64,000 nt of DNA from Enterococcus_K sp051713825 (GTDB taxonomy: Bacteria > Bacillota > Bacilli > Lactobacillales > Enterococcaceae): assembly GCF_051713825.1 (NCBI RefSeq), contig NZ_JBIOQR010000001.1, forward strand, positions 620,001 through 684,000, written 5' to 3'. Every line of letters begins with the position of its first letter. Position 1 is the stretch's first letter. Positions 7,903 to 16,035 of the stretch are shown one piece after another. A model generated the notes under the pieces. That model did not search any database. It was not told the origin of the DNA and saw nothing but the letters and a program-made list of their open reading frames with translations. A program made the translations under genes and the position numbers.

Positions 7903-9834
7903 CTAACTAATCATTAACTCAAGAACACAGTCAATAAACTCTTGATGAGTGGTTGTTTTCAGCATTTTGTTGACGTTTTCGATTTCAGATAATGCTTCTA
8001 TTAGTAGTTGAAAGAATTCTCCAAAAAATTTATTGTCTTCTTTGTTAACAGCGATAATACACACAATTTGAACTTTTGAATCGCCCCACTGAATGGAATC
8101 TTCATCCATTAAAATCCCAATATTTGTTTTTTTAGCATTATAATTTATCGTATGAGGCATCGCAATGCTGTTATTAAAAGCCGTTGAAGAAAGGGCTTCT
8201 CTTTTCTGAAGCTCTGTTAAAAAATCGTCGGAAACTATTTTTTGATTTAAAAATTCTTGAGATAAAAAGTGTAGTATTTGTTCTCTATTTTTTAAATTTT
8301 TATTTTTGAAGAGTAGGTTAGCAGGTAAGTAGCTTTCTAAATATCGTCTCAACTCTTCTTTATCTTTTTGTTGCTTTGTCTTGGTAATTTTTTTTCGAAT
8401 AATTTCTATATCCTTGTCACTTAGAAACGGCTTAACAAAGACCACTTCAGTTTCTTTTGCGTTATTTATGTTTGGTGTATTGATAGTAGAAATAATTAAC
8501 TCAAAGTCTAAGATGGACTCGTCTACGTCTCTTTCTCGTGTCATGACACGAGTTATATTGATTTCCTCGCCAAAATAATATTTGAGCTTACTGATTATGC
8601 GTTGATCAATGCTGTAATATCTTGGACAAATGACTAGTGTAGTAAGTCCTTTGATTTCCCTATCCTGTAACTCTAAGGTAGTTCCAACATGTAAAGCAAT
8701 ATATGCAATTTCATCCTCAACTAATTCGATATTAAAAAAATTATTTAGTTCACTAGAAATAAAAACAGCAATATCGTAAACCAACGGATACGTATTTTTT
8801 ATATCATCAATTAATGGATTTTTAGAATTTTGATTTTTTAATACGCGAAGTAATAAGTTTTTTAAGTGTAGTAAAAATTGTATTTTAAATGATTCGCTAG
8901 AAAGGTCAACATAGTAATTGCTATAAACCTGTTGAACAATATAATCTAAGAACTTTGTATGCTCCTCATCTAATTCTTTTTCAATTTCAACTAAACTTAG
9001 ACGATCAAAGTTAATTAAACTTATGTTTCCTAAAAGTAGCAGTCCTATATTGTAAACCTCTGAGTCGTTAATCTTTATGTTTGTTTTCTCATGAATTCTT
9101 CTCGAAATTTCAATAGCAATCGAGTGTTCTAGCGTCTGTTCATAATCCACCTTAGAACTATCCATCTCTAGTGAATTTCCTTCACTTAATCGATAAATTG
9201 CAATCATAATATGAAAAGATATATTACTTAGCATGTATTCATTAATAAAATATTTTTGTTTCTTTAATTCTTCTCGAACGATTTCCTGAATTTCAATTTT
9301 TTTAATATTAATGTCTAGTTCAACATTCTTATCACCAAAAAAATTAGTTGATCTAATTTCATCGCTCATGATTTTTCTCATTAAATATCGCTTTTGTTTT
9401 TCACTTCCCACAATAGATAAAAATCCTCTTTTTCGAATGAGCTCAATTTCAAATTCATCTAGATATTCTTTCACATCATCTAAATGGTTTTCAATTGTGA
9501 AATCGGAGACATAAAGCTGATTAGATAATCTACTTAAATGAATTGAAGGCGTCTTTAAAGTTAATAGCTTATATAAAATAAACCGAATTCGATCATTTTT
9601 TGTATTTGGAATAATCATTTCTTGCTTTTTTTTAATGGCACGTAATTCTAATCGATAGCCATTTTTGGAAGAGACAATTTTATATGTGGCCTCGGTATTT
9701 TCATTAATGCTTTTTACGTATTTTCTAATCATACGTTGAGAGACGCCTAATGTTTTTGAAAGGTCCATTGATTTTATCCAATCATTCTTTTTTTTGAGAT
9801 GATAAATTAATAATTCTTCTTTTTTATTAAGCAT
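7903..9834 (-). CDS. PRD-containing PTS-controlled transcriptional activator (LicR/MtlR type)
   Basis: 643 residues from ATG 9834, which has GGAGG 7 bases upstream. A longer frame to 9876 lacks this. Order: N-terminal helix-turn-helix (SMDLSKTLGVSQRMIRKYV, about 23-41), a second winged-helix part (HLSRLSNQLYVSDFTIENHL), two PTS regulation domains (about 180-400), a IIB-like segment (TTLVICPRYYSIDQRIISKL, about 410-490), and a C-terminal IIA domain of the mannitol/fructose class with SIAMPHT (phosphorylatable His). Such activators bind DNA and are switched by PTS phosphorylation. It lies beyond the phosphatase gene of the adjacent PTS operon in the same orientation but 403 bases away, so it may have its own promoter. 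It very likely controls that operon. Confidence 0.88.
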   Translation of the reverse strand: MLNKKEELLIYHLKKKNDWIKSMDLSKTLGVSQRMIRKYVKSINENTEATYKIVSSKNGYRLELRAIKKKQEMIIPNTKNDRIRFILYKLLTLKTPSIHLSRLSNQLYVSDFTIENHLDDVKEYLDEFEIELIRKRGFLSIVGSEKQKRYLMRKIMSDEIRSTNFFGDKNVELDINIKKIEIQEIVREELKKQKYFINEYMLSNISFHIMIAIYRLSEGNSLEMDSSKVDYEQTLEHSIAIEISRRIHEKTNIKINDSEVYNIGLLLLGNISLINFDRLSLVEIEKELDEEHTKFLDYIVQQVYSNYYVDLSSESFKIQFLLHLKNLLLRVLKNQNSKNPLIDDIKNTYPLVYDIAVFISSELNNFFNIELVEDEIAYIALHVGTTLELQDREIKGLTTLVICPRYYSIDQRIISKLKYYFGEEINITRVMTRERDVDESILDFELIISTINTPNINNAKETEVVFVKPFLSDKDIEIIRKKITKTKQQKDKEELRRYLESYLPANLLFKNKNLKNREQILHFLSQEFLNQKIVSDDFLTELQKREALSSTAFNNSIAMPHTINYNAKKTNIGILMDEDSIQWGDSKVQIVCIIAVNKEDNKFFGEFFQLLIEALSEIENVNKMLKTTTHQEFIDCVLELMIS

Positions 9835-10015
9835 TTTCAACCTCCATAAAGAGTGGATATCTATCAAAAATTTCAAGTCTTACACCCTCGTAGAAACGGT
9901 ATTGGAAAAGAAATTAGCTAGGTTCCTCTCATTAAGCTTGGTACATAAAGTCTGAGAGCTTAGATTAGGTGAGTCACGCTAAAATTATTACTGATGTACT
10001 TTTATTTAGTTTTAA

Positions 10016-10049
10016 AGAGTGAGCCATTGTGAAATAAATGACTCACTCT
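10016..10049. terminator. Hairpin between the PTS operon and its regulator
   Basis: AGAGTGAG and CTCACTCT form an 8-bp stem, extended by CATT/AATG pairs. It lies in the 403-bp gap 9835-10237, which holds no gene. In the minus direction it follows the last gene of the PTS operon and could end that transcript. The T-run is weak (TTTAAAAC), so it may only attenuate. Nothing else stands out in this gap. Confidence 0.5.
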
Positions 10050-10237
10050 AGCTATTTTTTGACTATTAGTAATTTCAAGCGAAATCGAGGAGTAATTAAA
10101 TGGTTTAAGGCATTGTTTATTGAATCTTGGCTGTTTTTTTGTTGATGAAAGACTAGCATTTACTTTGTCAAGCCAGCTAGCGATAAGAGTTACTGACTTA
10201 TCGCAGCCTATTCTTTTTCAATTTCATACTGGGATCA

Positions 10238-11035
10238 TTATTTTAGATAGCTATCGTCACCAATCGTTAGAACGTTGTATCTACCATCTTTATAAACTAC
10301 TTTTGTAACACTACAGTTTCCAATATTTTCACCATTATATGATCCTGGAGCAATCACCTCTAGAATAGTTGGGATTTCACTTCCATGGGAAACGACTAGC
10401 ACATTTCCACCTTTTTCATTTGTTTCATTGATGATAGTTTCTATTGCTTTTTTTGTTCTATTTGTTATTTCATCGTAGGTTTCTGCAGTTTTAGTCGAGT
10501 CATTTTTTGCAATTTTATTTGCAATATCTTCGTCTGATAATCGCTCTGTTAACTCGCCATATTGTGACCAGTCTTCATCAAATTTTAGATTCTGCTCTTC
10601 AAAAATTGGATTCCACATGTCTGCATTATCTCGACCTTCGTAACCTCCATAGCCCCATTCTCTTAATCCAGTTAAATGTTTCAAGGGAACTTGTTCATTA
10701 CCTGAGTTCTTTAGAATATATTCTGCGGTTGAAACCGCTCTACCTAAATCACTCGAGTAGGCTGCAGAGAATGTCGTTTCTTTCAACCCTATTCCAAGAC
10801 GTTCTGCTCCTTCAATACCCGCGTCAGTCAAGGGGGTATCTGACCAACCTTGTACTTGTCCAGTGGTATTAAACATAGTTTTTCCATGTCTGACAAAATA
10901 CAAGACGGTTTCCGTTGATTTAGGTTTAGTCATATCCGTAGTTTCTTGTTTTTTATTACTTCCACAAGCAACCAGCAAGAACACTGCTGATACACTTAAA
11001 ATAATGAATGTTAATTTTGTTTTCATCTTACTCAT
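10238..11035 (-). CDS. Lipoprotein histidine phosphatase in a PTS operon
   Basis: 265 residues. Signal peptide with lipobox LLVACGS (acylated Cys24), so it is exported and anchored to the outer face of the membrane. The mature part is a histidine-phosphatase (phosphoglycerate mutase-like) fold, with FVRHGKTMFNTTGQVQGWSD as the RHG motif (phosphohistidine acceptor), SSDLGRAVSTAEYI, and VVSHGSEIPTIL as the second His. ATG 11035 has AAAAGGGG upstream. It follows the GH1 gene by 32 bases, so it is the last gene of the operon. Because it acts outside the cell, it might dephosphorylate an external substrate before uptake, but the substrate is not evident. Its place in a beta-glucoside PTS operon is unusual. 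Confidence 0.85.
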   Translation of the reverse strand: MSKMKTKLTFIILSVSAVFLLVACGSNKKQETTDMTKPKSTETVLYFVRHGKTMFNTTGQVQGWSDTPLTDAGIEGAERLGIGLKETTFSAAYSSDLGRAVSTAEYILKNSGNEQVPLKHLTGLREWGYGGYEGRDNADMWNPIFEEQNLKFDEDWSQYGELTERLSDEDIANKIAKNDSTKTAETYDEITNRTKKAIETIINETNEKGGNVLVVSHGSEIPTILEVIAPGSYNGENIGNCSVTKVVYKDGRYNVLTIGDDSYLK

Positions 11036-11067
11036 TTTTTCCCCTTTTGTATATAAAAAAATTCTAA

Positions 11068-12537
11068 TTAGTCAAAATCTAAGTTTTCTCCATTACTAGC
11101 AATCATTTTTTTGAACCAATAAAAGCTGTCTTTTTTATACCGTTTTTTCGAACCATATCCTAAATTATCTTGATCTACATAAATCATGCCATAACGCTTC
11201 TCCATTTCAGATGTCCCAGCACTAATAATATCGATAGGTGCCCATGGATGATAACCGATTAAATTCGTTCCATCTAAAATTGCTTCTCGCATTTGTCGAA
11301 TATGTTCCTTATGGTAGCTGATTCGATAGGTATCTGCTATTTTTCCATCAGCTGTTAGAACATCACGATAGCCAATACCATTTTCTGCAATCATGATGGG
11401 TAATCCATTGTATCGAGTGGTTAATTTATCTAAAGCTATCCTTAGACCGATTGGATCAATTTGCCAACCCCATTCAGAAGTTTCAAGATAAGGATTTCGA
11501 GTTGATTCATCCATGTTCCATTCAATTTTATCCAACATATTCCCCATTTCAGCTTTTCTAACTGTTGTTAAATAGTAGCTAATGGCCAAATAATCAATGG
11601 TATTCTTTTTCAGAACTGCTAGATCATCTTCTGCCATAACTAATTGAATATTATTTTCCCTAAAATAACGTTTCATAACAGGAGAATAGTCACCAAATAT
11701 CATTACATCAGACATATACAATTGTGCATGATCACTTTGGATAACATTTAGCATATCTTCGGGTTTTGAAGTAGCAGGGTAAGCCTGCATTTCATAATTC
11801 ATTGAACCCATTTTAAATCTTGGATTAATTTGTCTTGCTGCCTCGACGACTTTTGCATTTGCTACTAATTGATGATGAATACTTTGGAATTTTGCCATTT
11901 CAATATCTTCTTCTTCATCTTTAATTAAGCCTAATGATAAGTACGCGTCTGTTAAGGCCGAATTAATTTGATTAAAGATAATCCAGTACTCAACTTTTTC
12001 TTTATATCTTTCCATAACAACTACTGAAAATTTCACAAAGAAATCCAGCACTTTGCGATTTTTCCATCCACCGTAATTTAGCACAAGATTCAAGGGCATT
12101 TCATAGTGGGAAAGAGTCACAACTGGTTTTATATTTCTTTTGGCACATGCATCAAATAGTCGATCGTAAAATGCTAATCCAGCTTCATTTGGGTATTCTT
12201 CATCTCCATTAGGAAAAATACGAGTCCATGCTATTGATGTACGAAATGAGTTCATGCCCATCTCTTCAAATAAATCTAAATCAGACTCATACGTGTGATA
12301 AAAATCAATTCCAAATCTTTTGGGATAGATATTAGTAGTATCAGTTATCCCTTTTTCTATGATTTCTCTATTATCAAAGACTGGAATGTCCGTTGATTTT
12401 TTTAAATCAACGTAAGGAACAACATCATCTTGTGAAATGCCTTTTCCATCAATATCCCAAGCCCCTTCGAATTGGTTGGCTGCGACGCCACCGCCCCATA
12501 AAAAGTCTTTGCTAAAAATAGACTTAGTTTTTGTCAT
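11068..12537 (-). CDS. GH1 6-phospho-beta-glucosidase with Gln at the acid/base site
   Basis: 489 residues from ATG 12537, with GGAGAG upstream. The longer frame to 12582 overlaps the IIA gene far more. Clear GH1 features: FLWGGGVAANQFEGAW (about 13-28), SIAWTRIFPNG, PVVTLSHYEMP, nucleophile Glu385 in MIAENGIG, and the C-terminal phosphate-binding patch YGSKKRYKKDSFYWF typical of 6-phospho-glycosidases. It would split the phosphorylated sugar imported by the PTS. The acid/base position, normally NE(P/I), reads FNQIN with Gln190. This codon is CAA, not GAA. Plant myrosinases carry the same Glu-to-Gln change and act on S-glucosides. The gene overlaps the IIA gene by 14 bases. Confidence 0.9.
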   Translation of the reverse strand: MTKTKSIFSKDFLWGGGVAANQFEGAWDIDGKGISQDDVVPYVDLKKSTDIPVFDNREIIEKGITDTTNIYPKRFGIDFYHTYESDLDLFEEMGMNSFRTSIAWTRIFPNGDEEYPNEAGLAFYDRLFDACAKRNIKPVVTLSHYEMPLNLVLNYGGWKNRKVLDFFVKFSVVVMERYKEKVEYWIIFNQINSALTDAYLSLGLIKDEEEDIEMAKFQSIHHQLVANAKVVEAARQINPRFKMGSMNYEMQAYPATSKPEDMLNVIQSDHAQLYMSDVMIFGDYSPVMKRYFRENNIQLVMAEDDLAVLKKNTIDYLAISYYLTTVRKAEMGNMLDKIEWNMDESTRNPYLETSEWGWQIDPIGLRIALDKLTTRYNGLPIMIAENGIGYRDVLTADGKIADTYRISYHKEHIRQMREAILDGTNLIGYHPWAPIDIISAGTSEMEKRYGMIYVDQDNLGYGSKKRYKKDSFYWFKKMIASNGENLDFD

Positions 12538-12868
12538 ACTCAAGACTCTCCAATCTAGCTTCATATTTTGTGAAAATTTCAATCATTTTTTTTGCGATAT
12601 TCCACTCACTACTAATGGTCATAAGTGTATCTTGTGCATGAGAAAATAATAGAGAGAAGGACTGTTTATTACCACTTGCTTCTTCTTGAATCGTATTTGT
12701 TTGAGCTTTATGGGCAAGGTTGATTTCATTTTTTGCTTCAATCAACTTTTCGTCTGCCTCTTTAAACTTTGTATCACCAATATCTGTTAATGCCTCCATA
12801 ATCAATTTTCTAGCATCTCCAGCATGTAAAATAATCGTCATTGAAATTTCATTAATTTTTTCTTCCAT
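12524..12868 (-). CDS. PTS IIA component, lactose/cellobiose family
   Basis: 114 residues, all-helical Lac-type IIA. The phosphorylated histidine is His77 in FSLLFSHAQDTLM, and HAGDAR near the N-terminus is also typical. It accepts phosphate from HPr and hands it to IIB. ATG 12868 has GGAGAAG upstream. The end overlaps the start of the GH1 gene, showing translational coupling, and the IIC gene lies 40 bases upstream. Together with IIB and IIC it forms a complete enzyme II made of separate subunits. Confidence 0.93.
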   Translation of the reverse strand: MEEKINEISMTIILHAGDARKLIMEALTDIGDTKFKEADEKLIEAKNEINLAHKAQTNTIQEEASGNKQSFSLLFSHAQDTLMTISSEWNIAKKMIEIFTKYEARLESLEYDKN

Positions 12869-12908
12869 TTACTAAACTTCTCCTCTTATAAACTCATATT
12901 TTTAATTT

Positions 12909-14135
12909 TCATACAGCTTCTTCTTTTAATTTTTGTAAATCATAAACTTTGAAAAACGGATACCAAATGACAAACGATATAACGGTTAGTACTGCGAATA
13001 ATACAATCCCTTTCCAGTCTCCATTCACGAGATAGGTTGAAATTGGGTACGGTAAATACCAGAGCTGAAATGCTTTGTAAGGAATTGTAACCCAACCTGC
13101 ATGTAGGACTAAATATGTAATGAGAGGCATTAGAAGCCCATTAATCCACATCGGAATCATTAAAATAGGATTGAAAACAATTGGTGCACCAAAAACAATC
13201 GGTTCATTAATGTTAAATAATGATGGTGCAAAGGTAGCTTTTCCAATCGCTTTTAATGTGCTTGATTTTGCAATCAATAACAAAATGGCTAATGGCATCG
13301 TATAACCAACTCCACCAAATGCAACCCATCCAGTGTATAAAACTTCCTGTGTATTAATGTTGACAGCAGCAGAGCCATTTGCAACTAATGCCGCATTGTC
13401 TGCAATTCCTTTAATCATAATAGGGAAAATGATTGGATTTAAAACCCATGTACTAATCCCAAATGAATATAAGAATGCCATTAAGAAACAGATAAGAACG
13501 AATCCAGGCAAACTTTGTCCAATACTTTGAAGCGGTTCAAACAATTTAACGATAATATCAAAAAAATCGATTTCTTTAATCGTGAATATCCAGCCAACTA
13601 GTAGCAAGACAAAAATCGGGATTAATGTATCAAACCAGACAACAATAAAATCAGGCAAGGTTGAATCTTCATTAAAAAAAGAAAATTTAGAAGCGATAGA
13701 CATCACAAGTCCAACAAATAATCCAACAATGATAGCAACAAACATTCCCGCCGCACCGAAACGATCAAATTCAAAAGCAATTGTTCCATCTTCAGTAAAA
13801 GTTGGCATGATAAGCATAAGATAAAGCGAAAAACCTGCTAAACCTGAAAGTATTTTTTTATCGTTATATTTCTTTTTCTCCATAACATTATAGGGGATTA
13901 AGTAAGCTACAAAAATCCCAAGCATTCCGAAAGAAAAAGAGTTAATTAGGGACATATCCGGTAAAATCGGTTTAATTTCATTCACAAGAGAGACTAATGT
14001 TAATAATGAACCGACTAAGATGAAAGGGAGAATAGCCATAACAGAATCTTGAATCGAGGCCACCCAGATATTTTTAGTGATTTTATTTACTTTTGGTGCA
14101 AATTTTGTCTGCATAAAAGTCATTATAGTTTGCAT
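12909..14135 (-). CDS. PTS IIC permease, lactose/cellobiose family
   Basis: 408 residues, with about ten hydrophobic segments spread over the whole length. Typical Lac/Cel IIC signatures include ASIQDSVMAILPFILVGS near the N-terminus and FNINEPIVFGAPIVFNP (about 295-312), which lies in the substrate-binding loop. It forms the membrane channel that takes up and phosphorylates a beta-glucoside-type sugar. It starts 13 bases after the IIB gene, with GAGGAGGAAC before the ATG. The Lac family transports beta-linked disaccharides and aryl glucosides. The exact sugar cannot be read from the sequence. Confidence 0.93.
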   Translation of the reverse strand: MQTIMTFMQTKFAPKVNKITKNIWVASIQDSVMAILPFILVGSLLTLVSLVNEIKPILPDMSLINSFSFGMLGIFVAYLIPYNVMEKKKYNDKKILSGLAGFSLYLMLIMPTFTEDGTIAFEFDRFGAAGMFVAIIVGLFVGLVMSIASKFSFFNEDSTLPDFIVVWFDTLIPIFVLLLVGWIFTIKEIDFFDIIVKLFEPLQSIGQSLPGFVLICFLMAFLYSFGISTWVLNPIIFPIMIKGIADNAALVANGSAAVNINTQEVLYTGWVAFGGVGYTMPLAILLLIAKSSTLKAIGKATFAPSLFNINEPIVFGAPIVFNPILMIPMWINGLLMPLITYLVLHAGWVTIPYKAFQLWYLPYPISTYLVNGDWKGIVLFAVLTVISFVIWYPFFKVYDLQKLKEEAV

Positions 14136-14148
14136 GATTGTTCCTCCT

Positions 14149-14457
14149 CTAGTTTTTCTCCATGTCTAAAACCATTTGGATTGCTCTTTTACCATCCAAT
14201 GGACCGTAAATAATCTGAGGAATGACAGCAACTTTTATGTTACGATCGCTAATTTTAGATTTGATTTCCTCTTCCATATAGCTTAAATGTGGACCAATTA
14301 ATAGAATATCTGTTGAATCTAGGTGATCTTCTAGCTCTGACTCACTTCGCGCTTGAATTGTAAAGTCGAGTTTTTCTTTCTTTGCAGCCTTTCTCATGTT
14401 CGCTGCCATAAACCCGCTTGAAGCGCCACCGCCACAAATTAATAAAATATTTTTCAT
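14149..14457 (-). CDS. PTS IIB component, lactose/cellobiose family
   Basis: 102 residues, usual length for the family. Cys8 in LLICGGGASSGFMA is the phosphorylated residue in the P-loop-like turn. IGPHLSYMEEEI is another family segment. It carries phosphate from IIA to the sugar bound on IIC. It is the first gene of the operon (TAGGAGG ribosome site), followed at short distance by IIC, IIA, GH1 and the lipoprotein phosphatase. Confidence 0.93.
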   Translation of the reverse strand: MKNILLICGGGASSGFMAANMRKAAKKEKLDFTIQARSESELEDHLDSTDILLIGPHLSYMEEEIKSKISDRNIKVAVIPQIIYGPLDGKRAIQMVLDMEKN

Positions 14458-14520
14458 TTTTTTCCTCCTAAGACTTTGATAAGTTCATTATGACATCGCT
14501 TCCATATTTTTTGAGACAGA

Positions 14521-14548
14521 AAAAGTTCCTACATGGTGGAACCTTTTT
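14521..14548 (-). promoter_or_regulatory. Leader hairpin before the PTS operon
   Basis: On the minus strand GGTTCC and GGAAC pair around an 8-base loop and are followed by TTTTT, about 65 bases before the IIB start. An AT-rich TATTATAAG stretch lies further upstream and may hold the -10. This could be an intrinsic terminator acting as an attenuator. However, the adjacent regulator is a DNA-binding activator rather than an RNA-binding antiterminator, so the mechanism is open. The 292-bp gap 14458-14749 holds nothing else recognisable. Confidence 0.4.
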
Positions 14549-14749
14549 TCTTATAATAAAAAGAGTAGAATAAATAAATTCGCTTATTAACTTTACTTTT
14601 TCCCATAAGTATCGTTAGTGTTTGACAAATTGATTACGCAGTAAAGACTAAATATTACTCTTTTTTTCATTTAGAAATACAAGATAAACGAAAAAAAATT
14701 TGCCCAATGTCTTATTATAAGATAGTCCCATTGGATCTAGGTCAATATC

Positions 14750-15514
14750 TTAGACACATTTTTGTAGAGACATAACCATAACATTTACGTAATCTTTTGG
14801 AATTCCTCTTTTTATCATGACCCGGCGAAATTTTAATAAACTAGGTTTGCTATACGATATTCTCACCCCTAAAATATGACTCATGTCTTTTGCTATTTCA
14901 TCGTAAGTCAGAGCTTCCGGATCAGTAAGCTCCAATTCTTGATTGAGATACTTTGGATCTGTTAGACAAACAGCTGCTACTTCTCCAATATCTCTAGTGT
15001 CAATGAAATTTGTTTTCGCATGACCAGCAGGAATGAAAAGATTAAGATGCTTTCTGATATCTTCTAGGTGAGTAGTACTTAAGTTTTGCATAAAAAAACT
15101 TGGCCGGATAAAAGTATAGGGAATCTCTAATTGGAGAATCCTTTTTTCAATTTTATGATGAGGTGTTACCGGATTTCTCTCATCACCAATCAGTGAAACA
15201 AAAACAATTTGTTGAATCTTTTGTTGCTTAGCATAGGATAGGAACGGAAACATGTCTTCTTTAGGATTAGATAATTGAGGTGGCCGGACAAAAAACACTT
15301 TATTTACATTAGAAAACGCTTCTGGAAATGTTGCGGAATCAATAAAATCAAATTTAACAAAACTTAGATTGTTTATATTCTGGAATTGCTTTTGAACGTC
15401 TGAGGAAATATTGCGAACACCGACTTTAATCTTTATATCCTTATTTTTTGATAATATCTCAATTAATGGGAACCCAATATTTCCAGTTTCACCTATCACA
15501 AGTATATGATCCAT
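14750..15514 (-). CDS. NmrA-like NAD(P)-binding protein, possibly 3'-truncated
   Basis: 254 residues. The N-terminal VIGETGNIGFPLIEIL is the Rossmann GxxGxxG dinucleotide loop. KVFFVRPPQLSNP, FVSLIGDERNPVTPHHKIEK and YTFIRPSFFMQNL are typical of atypical short-chain dehydrogenases of the NmrA/azoreductase-like group, which lack the usual catalytic Tyr-Lys pair. Relatives usually go on for about 30 residues more. Here the frame ends with MVMSLQKCV and a stop, so the C-terminus may be cut short by a frameshift. Its ATG shares one base with the stop of the MarR gene, so the two are co-translated. It is a likely redox sensor or quinone/aldehyde reductase. Confidence 0.8.
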   Translation of the reverse strand: MDHILVIGETGNIGFPLIEILSKNKDIKIKVGVRNISSDVQKQFQNINNLSFVKFDFIDSATFPEAFSNVNKVFFVRPPQLSNPKEDMFPFLSYAKQQKIQQIVFVSLIGDERNPVTPHHKIEKRILQLEIPYTFIRPSFFMQNLSTTHLEDIRKHLNLFIPAGHAKTNFIDTRDIGEVAAVCLTDPKYLNQELELTDPEALTYDEIAKDMSHILGVRISYSKPSLLKFRRVMIKRGIPKDYVNVMVMSLQKCV

Positions 15515-15909
15515 TACTCTTCTTTCACTTCTTTCTTATCAATTTTCATTAGTAGCTGATTCAACAACTGCTGTTCAGTTGAAGATAGCTCAGCCAAATA
15601 GTTTCTGATAATTTTTTCACTAGTGGTTCGACAGTCATTTAGTAGAATATTTCCTGAATCTGATAAAGACAATAAACTGGAGCGTTGATCTAACGGATTA
15701 TCTTTTTTTATCAGTAAGCTTTTTAGTTCCAGTCTCTTAACAACACCTGAAACTGTTGGTTTATCCATATCAAGAATATTTGCTAATTCTACAGCCGTAC
15801 ATTCGGCCCTTAGCGAGAGTTGTTGAATCACAGCCCATTGCTGAATAGTGATTCCTTTTTTTATAAGTGCTTGATTGAGTGCATACTTCAAATGTTTAGA
15901 AATGTTCAT
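15514..15909 (-). CDS. MarR-family transcriptional regulator
   Basis: 131 residues. The winged helix covers about residues 20-95: CTAVELANILDMDKPTVSGVVKRLELKSLL is the recognition region, and DQRSSLLSLSDSG is the wing with the MarR-typical DxRS. It presumably controls itself and the NmrA-like gene it overlaps. ATG 15909 is preceded by an AT-rich region without a strong ribosome site. The usual N-terminal dimerisation helix is short, so the true start could differ slightly. Confidence 0.85.
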   Translation of the reverse strand: MNISKHLKYALNQALIKKGITIQQWAVIQQLSLRAECTAVELANILDMDKPTVSGVVKRLELKSLLIKKDNPLDQRSSLLSLSDSGNILLNDCRTTSEKIIRNYLAELSSTEQQLLNQLLMKIDKKEVKEE

Positions 15910-16035
15910 TAATAAGTATCCAGTATCCAGTATTATTCTCCTTCTAACAAATTAGCGAGCTAACTATATTTAGATAGTTTGTCAAATTTTAAAGTAAAGC
16001 TAATCAAGAAAAGATACGGTTTACTTTAGAATTGA

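Noticed and set aside
10120..10308. 62-codon plus-strand frame overlapping the phosphatase 3' end
   Set aside because: No ribosome site, antisense to a real gene, and no family resemblance.
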